A stretch of DNA of 64,000 bases from Nocardia aurea (GTDB lineage Bacteria > Actinomycetota > Actinomycetes > Mycobacteriales > Mycobacteriaceae). How positions within the stretch are numbered: position 1 is the first letter of the stretch; each line of letters starts with the position of its first letter. The stretch spans positions 1 through 64,000 of the forward strand of contig NZ_QCYJ01000131.1 in the NCBI RefSeq assembly GCF_003123685.1, given 5' to 3'. Made by a program: the position numbers and the translations under genes. Positions 1-9,992 of this stretch are shown here, in pieces. The notes below the pieces were generated by a model. The model saw only the letters and a list, made by a program, of their open reading frames with translations. It was not told where the DNA came from and did no database searches.

Positions 1-60
1 CACACGGGGGTATGAAAGCATCGGAACCAAATAAAATATTTGGCACTGACATTCATCGAC

Positions 61-83
61 ACACTATTGAGTTCTCAAAGAAC
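61..83 (-). promoter_or_regulatory. rrn box A-type antitermination element
   Basis: The minus strand reads GTTCTTTGAGAAC at 83-71, a small inverted repeat, followed by TCAATAGTGT. This is the conserved Nus-factor antitermination region of actinobacterial rRNA leaders. It would let the transcribing complex resist Rho while reading the untranslated rRNA. The call is by motif only. Confidence 0.7.
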
Positions 84-141
84 ACACGCACACACCATCT
101 CACAAGCAATTCGCTCGATCAATCAGTGAGGCAACTTATCC

Positions 142-171
142 AGCTTAGCGCAGCCAATCACCCGAAACCAA
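142..171 (-). promoter_or_regulatory. Candidate second rrn promoter (PCL1-like)
   Basis: On the minus strand there is a -35-like TTGGTT (171-166), an 18-base spacer and a -10 TAAGCT (147-142). It lies about 60 bases upstream of the box A element, where the main mycobacterial rrn promoter is found. The -35 match is weak, so this is a lower-confidence call than the upstream promoter. Confidence 0.4.
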
Positions 172-311
172 ATCCAGGATCTCAACCGAACCAGTGCGAT
201 CGCCAGGCGCTCCTCGTACTACCTCGTTTCCCTGTCCCAACGTTTCCGTTGAGCGTTCTCAGCGTCTCCGCTGAGCCCCGGGTCGGTGTCCGTGTCGCTC
301 TGACTTGGATA

Positions 312-340
312 AAGTTACGTGTCGGCGTGCACGATGTCAA
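312..340 (-). promoter_or_regulatory. rrn promoter P1, near consensus
   Basis: The minus strand has a perfect -35 TTGACA (340-335), exactly 17 bases of spacer and a -10 TAACTT (317-312). It begins about 60 bases after the murA stop and points at the rRNA leader. It is the best sigma-70-type promoter in the window, as expected for an rRNA operon. Confidence 0.8.
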
Positions 341-398
341 ATCGCCTGGTCAGGAACAGTTTTCATCGATGCGGTATCGACGTAACCTGCCGGCAAGG

Positions 399-1679
399 TC
401 AGTCGGCGCCGCCCACGCGCTGGACGAGGCCACCCAGCGACTGGAGCTGCTCCACGAAATTCGGGTAGCCACGGTCGATATGGAAGACATCGTGGACTTC
501 GGTCACTCCGTCGGCCACCAGGCCGGCGAGCACGAGGCCGGCGCCGGCGCGGATGTCGGAGGACCACACCGGAGCGCTGGACAGTCGCGGGATTCCGCGG
601 ACGACCGCGTGGTGTCCGTCGGTACGCGCGTCGGCACCGAGGCGGATCATCTCCTCCACGAAACGGAACCGGGCCTCGAAGATGTTCTCGGTGATCATCG
701 AGGTGCCGTCCGCGATCGCCGCCAGGCCGATCGCCATCGGCTGGAGGTCGGTCGGGAATCCGGGGAACGGCAGGGTCGAGAAGTTGACCGCGCGCGGACG
801 CTCCGGTTGCACCACACGGAAGCCGTCGACGTCGAAGGAGATGCGCGCGCCCGCCGAGCGCAGTTTGTCGAGCACAAGGGACAGGTGTTTCGGGTTGATC
901 CCGGTGACCTTCACATCCCCCATGGTCATCGACGCGGCGATCCCCCACGTCGCCGCGACGATGCGATCGCCGATGACGCGGTGGTCGGTCGGCGACAAGC
1001 GCTCGACCCCCTGGATGGTCAGCACCGAAGTACCCGCGCCGCTGACGCGGGCGCCCATCTGTACGAGCATGTTGCAGAGGTCGACGATGTCGGGTTCGCG
1101 CGCCGCGTTGTCGATGACGGTCTCCCCCTCGGCGAGTACCGCCGCCATGAGGATGTTCTCCGTCGCGCCGACCGAGGGGAAATCCAGCCGGATCCGCGCG
1201 CCCTGCAATTCGTCGGCGCGCGCGACCACGCAACCGTGCTCGATTTCGCTGGTCGCGCCGAGCAGTCGCAGGCCCGCCTGGTGCATGTCGAGTGGACGCG
1301 AACCGATCGCGTCGCCGCCGGGCAGCGCGACAACGGCGCGCTTACACCGCGCCATCAGCGGTCCGAGGACGCAGACCGAGGCGCGGAACTGGGTCACCGC
1401 GGGGAAGTCCGCGTGGTATTTCGGCTCGGCCGGGGTGTTGATGGTCACCACGGAACGATCACCCGGCGACTCGTCGGTGATGGTCACCTCGCAGCCGAGT
1501 CCGCGCAGCACTTCGGCCATCAGCGGCACGTCGAGGATGTCGGGGCAGTTGGTGATCCTCGAGGTCCCCTCCGCCAATAGGGCAGCAGCCATCAGCTTGA
1601 GGACGCTGTTCTTAGCGCCTCCCACTGCGACTTCGCCGACGAGCCTGTTGCCCCCGGTGACCAGAAACCGTTCGCTCAC
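399..1679 (-). CDS. murA: UDP-N-acetylglucosamine 1-carboxyvinyltransferase MurA
   Basis: Adds enolpyruvate from PEP to UDP-GlcNAc, the first committed step of peptidoglycan synthesis in the cytoplasm. The 426-residue product matches the family length and starts SERFLVTGGNRLVGEV after the initiator. It carries the KNSVLKLMAAALLAEG substrate-binding segment. The fosfomycin-target loop reads VCVLGPLMARCKR, in which the PEP-loop Cys of many MurA enzymes is not evident; mycobacteria have Asp at the equivalent place. The GTG at 1679 was chosen because mycobacterial MurA starts at this point. An in-frame ATG at 1697 would add six residues. The rrn promoter follows at once. Confidence 0.95.
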   Translation of the reverse strand: MSERFLVTGGNRLVGEVAVGGAKNSVLKLMAAALLAEGTSRITNCPDILDVPLMAEVLRGLGCEVTITDESPGDRSVVTINTPAEPKYHADFPAVTQFRASVCVLGPLMARCKRAVVALPGGDAIGSRPLDMHQAGLRLLGATSEIEHGCVVARADELQGARIRLDFPSVGATENILMAAVLAEGETVIDNAAREPDIVDLCNMLVQMGARVSGAGTSVLTIQGVERLSPTDHRVIGDRIVAATWGIAASMTMGDVKVTGINPKHLSLVLDKLRSAGARISFDVDGFRVVQPERPRAVNFSTLPFPGFPTDLQPMAIGLAAIADGTSMITENIFEARFRFVEEMIRLGADARTDGHHAVVRGIPRLSSAPVWSSDIRAGAGLVLAGLVADGVTEVHDVFHIDRGYPNFVEQLQSLGGLVQRVGGAD

Positions 1680-2228
1680 ACCGGCTAGCTTATCCATCGT
1701 CGGCGGGAGATACGCGCGTGTACGCGATCCCGGTACACCGACTGACAGGTCGGTTGCCTGATTCGTCCCGAAGTCCTCGCGCGGCGGAGATCGGAATCCG
1801 CTCTCACTTCCGGCCGGGTCGTACCCCCGGGACGATCCGCTCGTGCGGCACGCCCCGACTCCGGGTGACCGCCTCGACGGCGGGCGTGATCTCGACACTT
1901 CGGGAGTGCCACACCGATCGATCCGGGGACGATCGGGTGGTCGGCGTGTCCGGCCGCGCCTCACTCCCGGTCGTCACCGGGACGACGCGGCACGTCGACG
2001 GCATCGATCGATGACATACCGAGGAAAGATTTCGCCGCCTCCCGCGAGGCACGCACGTTCGGCGGTTGAAACCTATTGGTTCGCAACTTGTTTCGAAACT
2101 CGACCCGGACGGCAGAGCCATGCGATCGGCACGGATCGGCGGACGAACGCGGCGCTGTGGACGTCTTCCCCATCACACCGGGCCGCATCGCGCCTACCGC
2201 GCCGCGAACCATCCCGCACGAGTCGGAA
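1680..2228. other. Intergenic region upstream of murA, no gene seen
   Basis: About 550 bases lie between murA and the adenosyltransferase gene. No open frame here has family resemblance or convincing codon use. Short palindromes are visible at 2002-2013 (CATCGATCGATG) and 2090-2099 (GTTTCGAAAC). The murA promoter is probably in here, but no pair of -35 and -10 boxes was convincing. Confidence 0.5.
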
Positions 2229-2810
2229 TCACTGATCCTTCTTACCGCCGCCGGGCTTCCACAGAATGTCACCCTCGGGGTTGGTGACCCGGCTCAGGAT
2301 GAACAGCAGGTCGGACAGGCGGTTGAGATATTTCGCGGGCAGGACGGCGGTGTCTTCGGGATGAGCCGCGACCGCGGCCCACGCCGACCGTTCCGCCCGC
2401 CGCGCCACCGTGCGCGCGGTGTGCAGCAGCGCGGCCAGCGGGGTGCCGCCGGGAAGGATGAACGAATTCAGCGGCGCCAGTTCGGCATTGAACTCGTCGC
2501 ACCAGCCTTCGAGCCGATCGATGTAGTCCTGGGATATCCGCAGCGGCGGGTATTTCGGCTCGGCGACGACCGGGGTCGACAAATCGGCGCCCGCGTCGAA
2601 GAGGTCGTTCTGTATCTGCCGCAGCACCCCGAGCAAGGCGGGATCGGGCTGTCCGAGCGCGATCGCGACGCCGAGCGCCGCGTTGGCCTCGTCGCAGTCG
2701 GCGTAGGCGACGAGTCGCGGATCCGTTTTGTCGACCCGGGAGAAGTCGCTCAGGCCCGTGGTCCCGTCGTCACCGGTCCTGGTGTAGATCCGAGTCAGGT
2801 GCACACTCAT
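2229..2810 (-). CDS. pduO: PduO-type ATP:cob(I)alamin adenosyltransferase
   Basis: Transfers the adenosyl group of ATP to cob(I)alamin to make coenzyme B12. The 193-residue product has the family N-terminus, IYTRTGDDGTTGLSDFSRV. It also has the later ATP/cobalamin-binding segments YLNRLSDLLFILSR and RTVARRAERS. It is the all-helical PduO/MMAB type, not the CobA/BtuR type. In mycobacteria a homologue is also found beside murA. Its product would serve B12 enzymes such as the IcmF mutase encoded at 38748. Function is inferred from the family. Confidence 0.93.
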   Translation of the reverse strand: MSVHLTRIYTRTGDDGTTGLSDFSRVDKTDPRLVAYADCDEANAALGVAIALGQPDPALLGVLRQIQNDLFDAGADLSTPVVAEPKYPPLRISQDYIDRLEGWCDEFNAELAPLNSFILPGGTPLAALLHTARTVARRAERSAWAAVAAHPEDTAVLPAKYLNRLSDLLFILSRVTNPEGDILWKPGGGKKDQ

Positions 2811-2930
2811 GCGGCTGTCCGCCTCTCCGCGTGTTCTCGCCGGTCGCGACGCTGCCTGCCGGGGTTCCCGGCGGCGGGAGTCCGCGCGGTCGAATTCGGT
2901 CGTTGCGCTTGCGAGCGTAACGCCGGGCGG

Positions 2931-3365
2931 TTACATCCCCGGCATGCGGCGGGTGCGGTCCGACGGTCGGGATTCGACCCAGGACAGAAATGCCGCGCGG
3001 GCGCCGCGATCGAGTGCGAGCTCGTAGTCGCCGTCGGTGTCGGCGACCGCGGTGACGATGATGTCGTCGGTCATGATGTCGTATTCGTCGCCGACCGGAA
3101 CTCGACGGTCACCGATCTCGATGCCACGCCGTCGAATGGTGGAATCGGGGCCGAGTCGCAGACTCGTGAGCTTGTAGAAGACGAGGCGATCCTCGTCGTA
3201 TCGGATCAGGCCGTGCCGCCAACCCTGGCCCCCCTGCGCGGGCAGCACCCGCAGCAGCGCGGCCGTGCCGCCGCGGCGCAACATGACGAGCCGGTAGACG
3301 GATATCAGGGCGAGTGCGACCAGCACCGACACCAGAATGATCAGAACAACCATCCCGGTCTGCAA
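2931..3365 (-). CDS. DUF2550 single-pass membrane protein
   Basis: A 144-residue protein with one N-terminal membrane helix (about residues 5-28, rich in Val, Leu and Ile), then a soluble domain containing GQGWRHGLIRYDEDRLVFYK and a beta-rich remainder. This matches the actinobacterial DUF2550 family, which is typically encoded next to atpC as here. No biochemical role is established. It is separated from atpC by the operon terminator at 3484-3517, so it probably has its own promoter. Confidence 0.85.
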   Translation of the reverse strand: MQTGMVVLIILVSVLVALALISVYRLVMLRRGGTAALLRVLPAQGGQGWRHGLIRYDEDRLVFYKLTSLRLGPDSTIRRRGIEIGDRRVPVGDEYDIMTDDIIVTAVADTDGDYELALDRGARAAFLSWVESRPSDRTRRMPGM

Positions 3366-3483
3366 TGCTGTTCGTCCCTTCTCGACGGCCGTTCACGAGC
3401 CCCGCCGGATACCCTGCCGATTCGATATTCAAACACGAGTGTACAAACGGCCGAACAGGTGGGGCTGGATGCCCCGAATACCG

Positions 3484-3517
3484 TTGTCGGCGGCGAAGAT
3501 ATCTTCGCCGCCGACAA
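3484..3517 (-). terminator. 34-base perfect palindrome ending the atp operon
   Basis: A perfect inverted repeat centred on 3500/3501, in which TTGTCGGCGGCGAAGAT pairs with its exact complement. It begins about 37 bases past the atpC stop on the minus strand. It has no clear U-tract, as is common for actinobacterial hairpin terminators. It would also separate the atp operon from the DUF2550 gene. Confidence 0.75.
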
Positions 3518-3554
3518 TCGGATCTATGCAGAGTTGTTCACGAACCAGAGGGTC

Positions 3555-3932
3555 TCAGTGCTGCGCGACCTTCTCGACCGCGCGCACCTGAGCCTGGGCC
3601 ACCTTCTGGTCTTCGTCGGTGGCCGCCGCGTCGGCGAGCACCTTGCGTGCCGCCTCCACGTCGACCTCACCCGCGAATTCAGCGGATTCGGCCAGGATCC
3701 GTACGGACGTGGCGGTGACCGAGAAGAAGCCACCGTGCACCGCCGCGACGATCCGCTCGCCCTCGACAGGAACGATGTTCACGATGCCGCCCTCGACCAG
3801 CTGGCCGAGCAGCGGTTCGTGGCCCGCCATGATGCCGACCTGGCCCTCGGTGGTCTGGGCGCTGACGAACGACGCCTGACCCGACCAGAGCCGACGCTCG
3901 ACAGCGACGAGATCTACTGACATTTCGGCCAT
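3555..3932 (-). CDS. atpC: ATP synthase F1 subunit epsilon
   Basis: Part of the rotor stalk of F1 and a regulator of ATP hydrolysis. The 125-residue product starts MAEMSVDLVAVERRLWSG and contains the beta-sandwich segment TTEGQVGIMAGHEPLLGQL. The C-terminal part holds a helical hairpin (FAGEVDVEAARKVLADA). The length matches the short actinobacterial form. It starts six bases after atpD ends, and the hairpin at 3484-3517 closes the operon. Confidence 0.96.
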   Translation of the reverse strand: MAEMSVDLVAVERRLWSGQASFVSAQTTEGQVGIMAGHEPLLGQLVEGGIVNIVPVEGERIVAAVHGGFFSVTATSVRILAESAEFAGEVDVEAARKVLADAAATDEDQKVAQAQVRAVEKVAQH

Positions 3933-3938
3933 GGGTGA

Positions 3939-5387
<1,449 letters not shown>

Positions 5388-5483
5388 TTGGATTGGTTCT
5401 CTCTGTGTCGATTTGCGGCATGCACCGGCCCTGCGTGGTTACGCAAGCCGCCGCGTTCGGGCCAGTTGTTCATGCCGCGGCGC

Positions 5484-6455
5484 TTAGTCGCGGTCCGAGC
5501 TCGACGCCAGCGCGTTCACGCCGCCGACGATTTCGCTGATTTCCTGCGTGATCTGGGCCTGACGGACCGAGTTCGCCTCGCGCTGAAGCACACTGGCGAG
5601 TTCGTTCGCGTTGTCGGTGGCCGCCTTCATTGCGGTGCGCCGAGCCGCGGACTCGGATGCCGCTGCCTCGAGCAACGACGCGTAGATACGCGTGTTGACG
5701 TACTTGGGCAGCAGAGCCGCCAGCAATACGTCGGCGTCGGGCTCGAATTCGTACTGCGCCGAGATCTGCGCGGTCGGCGAGTCGGACAAACTGTCCTCGC
5801 CGAGGTCGAAGTTCTCGTCGACGAAGCTCACCTGGATCGGGGCGAGCCTGCGCACCTCGGGGGTCTGGGTCAGCATCGAGACGAAACGGGTGTACACGAT
5901 GTGCAACTCGTCGACGCCCGCGATACTGCCGCTGCCGTCCGGATTCGGAACCTCGTTCTCGGAGCCCGCCATGAAACTCTCGACCAGGTGCGCGCACGCG
6001 GCCGAGGCATCGCTGTACTTGGGCTGCTGCGAGAACCCGGCCCACGAGCCGATCAGATCCCGGCCGCGGAAGGTGTAGTAGGTCACACCCTTCTTGCCCA
6101 TCACGTACAGCACCGGCTCCTTGCCCTCGCCGCGCAGCGTGGTCATCAGCTCTTCGGCGCGCCGGAGCACGTTCGAGTTGTAACCACCGGCCATACCGCT
6201 GTCACTGGTGATGACCAGGACGGCGGCACGACGCGCGTTCGGACGTTCGGTGAGCAGCGGGTGCGACAGATTCTGCGACGCGCTCGCCAGTTCCCCGAGA
6301 ACCTTGGTGATCTCCTCCGCGTACGGCTTCGCCGCCGCGACCCTGGCCTGCGCCTTGGAGATTCGCGAGGTCGCGATCAGCTCCTGGGCCTTGGTGATCT
6401 TCTTGATCGAATTCACACCACGAATGCGGGAGCGCAATTCACGCAAATTTGCCAC
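5484..6455 (-). CDS. atpG: ATP synthase F1 subunit gamma
   Basis: Central rotating shaft of F1. The 323-residue product starts MANLRELRSRIRGVNSIKKI and ends with the conserved helix SVRQAQITQEISEIVGGVNAL. Compared with E. coli gamma it carries a polar, Gly/Ser-rich insertion around residues 160-175 (ENEVPNPDGSGSIAGVDE). This corresponds to the extra actinobacterial gamma loop linked in mycobacteria to slow ATP hydrolysis. Confidence 0.97.
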   Translation of the reverse strand: MANLRELRSRIRGVNSIKKITKAQELIATSRISKAQARVAAAKPYAEEITKVLGELASASQNLSHPLLTERPNARRAAVLVITSDSGMAGGYNSNVLRRAEELMTTLRGEGKEPVLYVMGKKGVTYYTFRGRDLIGSWAGFSQQPKYSDASAACAHLVESFMAGSENEVPNPDGSGSIAGVDELHIVYTRFVSMLTQTPEVRRLAPIQVSFVDENFDLGEDSLSDSPTAQISAQYEFEPDADVLLAALLPKYVNTRIYASLLEAAASESAARRTAMKAATDNANELASVLQREANSVRQAQITQEISEIVGGVNALASSSDRD

Positions 6456-6571
6456 GGTTCACACTCCCTTCATTCGCACTGGCGGCCTGGGCGGGCACGA
6501 CCGGGCGACGCGTGACGTCGCCCCCGTGCCCGCTCGTGCCGCTGATCGGAAAAAGCATCGCTGATCCGCGC

Positions 6572-8209
6572 TTACTTCTCGACGTGCTTACGGGTGACCG
6601 ACAGCGACTCGACCTCTTCGTGGTCCAGTTCGCCCGCTTCGGCTTCGTTCACCACGCGGCTGCCGTCGGAAGCGAGGAAGCCCTGCTTGAACTTGTCGGT
6701 CGCCGCCTTGATGGCGTCGGCCGCGTCACCGGTGAGCACCTTGCCGCCTTCGATGGACTTGAAGGCGTCGGCCGCGTCGCGGTGCAGATCCTCGATCAGC
6801 TCCGCGTTGAAGCGGCGGATGTCGGCGACCGGAACCGAGTCGTAGTAGCCGGCGTCGACCAGGTAGATCGAGACGATCTGGTCCTCGACCGCGACCGGCG
6901 AGTACTGATCCTGCTTGAGCAGCTCGACCCAGCGGGCGCCACGCTCGAGCTGCGCCAGCGACGCGGCGTCGAGGTCCGAGGCGAAGGCGGAGAACGCCTC
7001 CAGCTCGCGGAACTGCGCCATTTCCAGACGCAGCGAACCGGCGACCTTCTTCATGCCCTTGGTCTGGGCGGCGCCACCGACGCGGGAGACCGAGGTACCG
7101 ACGTTGATCGCCGGGCGGACGCCCTTGTTGAACAGGTCGGACTCGAGGAAGACCTGGCCGTCGGTGATGGAGATGACGTTGGTCGGGATGAAGGCCGAGA
7201 TGTCGTTGGCCTTGGTCTCGATGATCGGCAGACCGGTCATCGAGCCCGCGCCCATCGCGTCGGACAGCTTCGCGCAACGCTCCAGCAGACGCGAGTGCAG
7301 GTAGAAGACGTCACCCGGGTACGCCTCGCGGCCCGGCGGGCGACGCAGCAGCAGCGAGATAGCGCGGTAGGCCTCGGCCTGCTTGGTCAGGTCGTCGAAC
7401 ACGATGAGGACGTGCTTGCCCTGGTACATCCAGTGCTGGCCGAGGGCCGAACCGGTGTACGGCGCGAGCCACTTGAAGCCGGCGGAATCCGACGCGGGCG
7501 CCGCGACGATGGTGGTGTACTCCATCGCCCCGTGGGCCTCCAGCGCGGTCTTGACGCCCGCGATGGTGGAACCCTTCTGACCGATGGCGACATAGATGCA
7601 GCGAACCTGCTTGCTCGGATCGCCCGACTCCCAGTTCGCCTTCTGCGCCAGGATCGCGTCGATGGTGACCGCGGTCTTGCCGGTCTTGCGGTCGCCGATG
7701 ATCAGCTGACGCTGGCCACGGCCGATCGCGGTCAGGGCGTCGATGGCGGTGATGCCGGTGGCCAGCGGCTCCTCGACCGGCTGACGCTCCAGCACGGTCG
7801 CGGCCTGCAGCTCGAGTACGCGCTGCTCCTCGGCCTCGATGTCGCCGAGCCCGTCGATCGGCTGGCCGAGCGGGTTCACCACGCGACCGAGGAACTTGTC
7901 GCCGACCGGGACCGAGAGCACGTCACCGGTACGGCGAACCTGCTGGCCCTCTTCGATCTGGGCGTACTCGCCGAGGATGACCGCACCGATCTCGCGGTCC
8001 TCCAGGTTGAGCGCCACGCCGAGCACGCCACCCGGGAATTCGAGCAGCTCGTTGGCCATCGCCGAGGGCAGGCCGGAAACGTGCGCGATGCCGTCGCTGG
8101 TGTCGGTGACCACACCGACTTCTTCGATGGAGGTCTCGGGGGTGTAGCTCTGTGTGTAGCTCTCGATCGCGCTACGGATCTCGTCGGAGGAGATCGTCAG
8201 CTCCGCCAT
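6572..8209 (-). CDS. atpA: ATP synthase F1 subunit alpha
   Basis: Non-catalytic nucleotide-binding subunit of the F1 hexamer. The 545-residue product has the P-loop GDRKTGKTAV near residue 172 and the signature PAINVGTSVSRVGG. The ATG at 8209 (MAELTISSDEIRSAIE) was chosen over an upstream in-frame start because it matches the family N-terminus. The C-terminus extends about 35 residues beyond the E. coli protein and is rich in Glu and Lys. Such an extension suppresses ATP hydrolysis in mycobacterial enzymes; that role here is inferred. Confidence 0.97.
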   Translation of the reverse strand: MAELTISSDEIRSAIESYTQSYTPETSIEEVGVVTDTSDGIAHVSGLPSAMANELLEFPGGVLGVALNLEDREIGAVILGEYAQIEEGQQVRRTGDVLSVPVGDKFLGRVVNPLGQPIDGLGDIEAEEQRVLELQAATVLERQPVEEPLATGITAIDALTAIGRGQRQLIIGDRKTGKTAVTIDAILAQKANWESGDPSKQVRCIYVAIGQKGSTIAGVKTALEAHGAMEYTTIVAAPASDSAGFKWLAPYTGSALGQHWMYQGKHVLIVFDDLTKQAEAYRAISLLLRRPPGREAYPGDVFYLHSRLLERCAKLSDAMGAGSMTGLPIIETKANDISAFIPTNVISITDGQVFLESDLFNKGVRPAINVGTSVSRVGGAAQTKGMKKVAGSLRLEMAQFRELEAFSAFASDLDAASLAQLERGARWVELLKQDQYSPVAVEDQIVSIYLVDAGYYDSVPVADIRRFNAELIEDLHRDAADAFKSIEGGKVLTGDAADAIKAATDKFKQGFLASDGSRVVNEAEAGELDHEEVESLSVTRKHVEK

Positions 8210-8267
8210 GTTCTTCCTGCTCTCGCTGTGTGGGTCTCGAATGTCGGTTGGTGGTGCGCTGCGGGAC

Positions 8268-9077
8268 TCAGGCGAGTTCGCGACGCAGCCGCTCCAGTCG
8301 GCCGATGGCACTGCCGTCGATCACGTCGTCACCGACGCGGACGACCAGGCCACTGAGCAGACTCGGGTCGACCTGCACGTGCACCGTGACCGGCTTGCCG
8401 TAGATGCGCCCCAGGGAGGCGGCGAGCCGCTCCCGCTGCTGCGTCGTCAGGGCGATCGCGGCGTGCGCGTGCGCGACGATCTGGTCGCGACGGCCCGCTG
8501 CCAGGTCGGCCAACTCGTCGAACGACGTGTCGATGCCGCCGCGCTGCCGGGTCACCACCTGTTCGGCCAGTGTGAGGGTGATGGGCTCGACCTTGCCGGT
8601 CAGCAGTCCCGCGAGCAGTTCGCGCTTGGCCGATGCGGGCTTCGCACGATCCGACAGCGCCTGCTCCAGATCCGGGTTGTCGCTGACGATCCGGCCGAGC
8701 CGGAACAACTCGTCCTCGACCGCGTCGAGCCGGCCGCTGTCGGCCGCCGACTCCAGCAGTGCCTCCTGGCCGAGCAACACCAGGGTGTCGACCAGATCGG
8801 CGGTACGGGACCAGTCCTGTGCCACCGCGGTGGTCAACACCGCCTGCGTGGCGGGGCTGACCTTGCCGCCGAAGACCCGCTCGCTCAGCTCGGCGCGCGC
8901 CGAGCCCTGTACCGACACGTCCGCGAGCGCAACACGCAGCGAACGCTGATCGTCCAGCACGGCGACAACGGCGAACAGTTCCGAGCCCGTGGTGGCGGCG
9001 ACACCGTTGCTTCCGGTCAGAGCGGCCCGAAGCGCCTCCCGCGACCGGGCGCTTGCCTCGCGGCTCGCTGCGTACAT
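8268..9077 (-). CDS. atpH: ATP synthase subunit delta, unfused
   Basis: Peripheral-stalk subunit that joins the b subunits to F1. The 269-residue product starts MYAASREASARSREALR and has the OSCP/delta fold pattern, including ALADVSVQGSARAELSERVF and the C-terminal strand VTVHVQVDPSLLSGLVVRVG. In Mycobacterium this domain is fused to a second b subunit. Here it is a separate protein with no membrane helix. The start at 9077 was chosen by homology over an upstream in-frame ATG at 9143, which would overlap atpF. Confidence 0.93.
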   Translation of the reverse strand: MYAASREASARSREALRAALTGSNGVAATTGSELFAVVAVLDDQRSLRVALADVSVQGSARAELSERVFGGKVSPATQAVLTTAVAQDWSRTADLVDTLVLLGQEALLESAADSGRLDAVEDELFRLGRIVSDNPDLEQALSDRAKPASAKRELLAGLLTGKVEPITLTLAEQVVTRQRGGIDTSFDELADLAAGRRDQIVAHAHAAIALTTQQRERLAASLGRIYGKPVTVHVQVDPSLLSGLVVRVGDDVIDGSAIGRLERLRRELA

Positions 9078-9096
9078 GCTTCTCACTTTCGCGTCG

Positions 9097-9657
9097 TTAC
9101 CTTCCGACCCCGATGCCGGCATCGGTGTCGTCGAGTTCGGCAAGGAACCGCTCGATCGACGCCGACTGCTTGGCTTCGTCCGAAACCGACTGCCCGATGA
9201 TCTTCTCGGCCAGGTCGACGGCCGTACGGCCGACTTCGGAACGCAGCTCGGTCAGGATCTGCTGGCGCTGGGCTTCCAGCTGGCTGTGACCGGCGGCGAC
9301 GATGCGGTCGCTCTCGGCCTGGGCCTCCGTGCGCATCTGCGCGAGGATCTGCTGGCCCTGGGTGCGGGCATCCTCACGGATACGCGCGGCCTCGAGGCGG
9401 GCGTCGGCCAACTGCTGCTGGTACTGCTGCAGCGTGACCTGGGCCTCTTCCTGCGCGGCCTCGGCGCGGGCGATTCCGCCCTCGATCTTGTCTGAACGCT
9501 CGTCGAGCACCTTGGTCAGGCGCGGGACGACGTACTTGTAGAAAGCGAACGCGATGATCGCGACGCAGACCACCGACCAGACGATGTCGTACACCTCGGG
9601 GATGAGGGGATTGACATCCTCACCCTCCGACGCGGCGAGCAAACTGTACTGGTACAT
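9097..9657 (-). CDS. atpF: ATP synthase F0 subunit b
   Basis: Peripheral stalk. The 186-residue product has one N-terminal membrane helix (about residues 23-43, IVWSVVCVAIIAFAFYKYVV). A long charged coiled coil rich in Glu, Gln, Arg and Ala follows, covering most of the remaining length. It ends only five bases from the atpE reading frame. Together with the free atpH this gives the standard, non-fused peripheral stalk. Confidence 0.95.
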   Translation of the reverse strand: MYQYSLLAASEGEDVNPLIPEVYDIVWSVVCVAIIAFAFYKYVVPRLTKVLDERSDKIEGGIARAEAAQEEAQVTLQQYQQQLADARLEAARIREDARTQGQQILAQMRTEAQAESDRIVAAGHSQLEAQRQQILTELRSEVGRTAVDLAEKIIGQSVSDEAKQSASIERFLAELDDTDAGIGVGR

Positions 9658-9662
9658 CGGAA

Positions 9663-9911
9663 TCAGAAAATGAAGCCGGCGACGAGACCGATCAGCGCCA
9701 GCGCCTCGGTGAACGCGATACCGAGGAACATGTTGGTGCGGATCGTGCCCTGCAGCTCGGGCTGGCGGGCGATGCCTTCGATGGCCTTACCGACGACGAT
9801 GCCCACACCGATGCCGGGGCCGATGGCCGCCAGACCGTAGCCGATGGCGCCGAAGCCCTTGAACGTCGATTCGGAGGTAGCAGCTTCCTGGGCCAGGTAC
9901 GCGAGGCTCAT
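9663..9911 (-). CDS. atpE: ATP synthase F0 subunit c (proton ring)
   Basis: An 82-residue hairpin of two membrane helices that forms the proton-driven ring. The Gly-rich first helix (AIGPGIGVGIVVGKAI), the polar loop ARQPELQG and the second helix with the proton-carrying Glu69 (FTEALALIGLV) are all present. In Mycobacterium tuberculosis the equivalent Glu61 is followed by Ala-Ala-Tyr-Phe-Ile; here the sequence is Ala-Leu-Ala-Leu-Ile. The Tyr of the diarylquinoline pocket is therefore replaced by Ala. Confidence 0.97.
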   Translation of the reverse strand: MSLAYLAQEAATSESTFKGFGAIGYGLAAIGPGIGVGIVVGKAIEGIARQPELQGTIRTNMFLGIAFTEALALIGLVAGFIF

Positions 9912-9992
9912 GAGTCTTCCATTCCCTTTCTGTTGCTCACCGGCCGGTCGGCACGGTGTAGCAGGTTTGGCAGTTAGTTGGTTCGGGTCGGA

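Larger units (their letters stand above)
1..311 (-). other. 5' leader of an rRNA (rrn) operon; 16S gene lies beyond the left edge
   Basis: On the minus strand this stretch reads like the mycobacterial 16S leader. It holds the hallmark TTTGAGAACTCAATAGTG, which is nearly identical to the box A region upstream of rrs in Mycobacterium, followed by an AT-rich segment. A 7-bp hairpin with a 3-base loop lies at 27-43. It sits directly downstream of murA, where mycobacteria carry their rrn operon. The mature 16S sequence is not in the window, so the identity rests on the leader motifs and the neighbour. Confidence 0.8.

Noticed and set aside
12..1580. A 522-codon open frame on the plus strand
   Set aside because: It is antisense to murA and the rrn leader, has no family features, and arises from G+C-biased third positions of the true gene.
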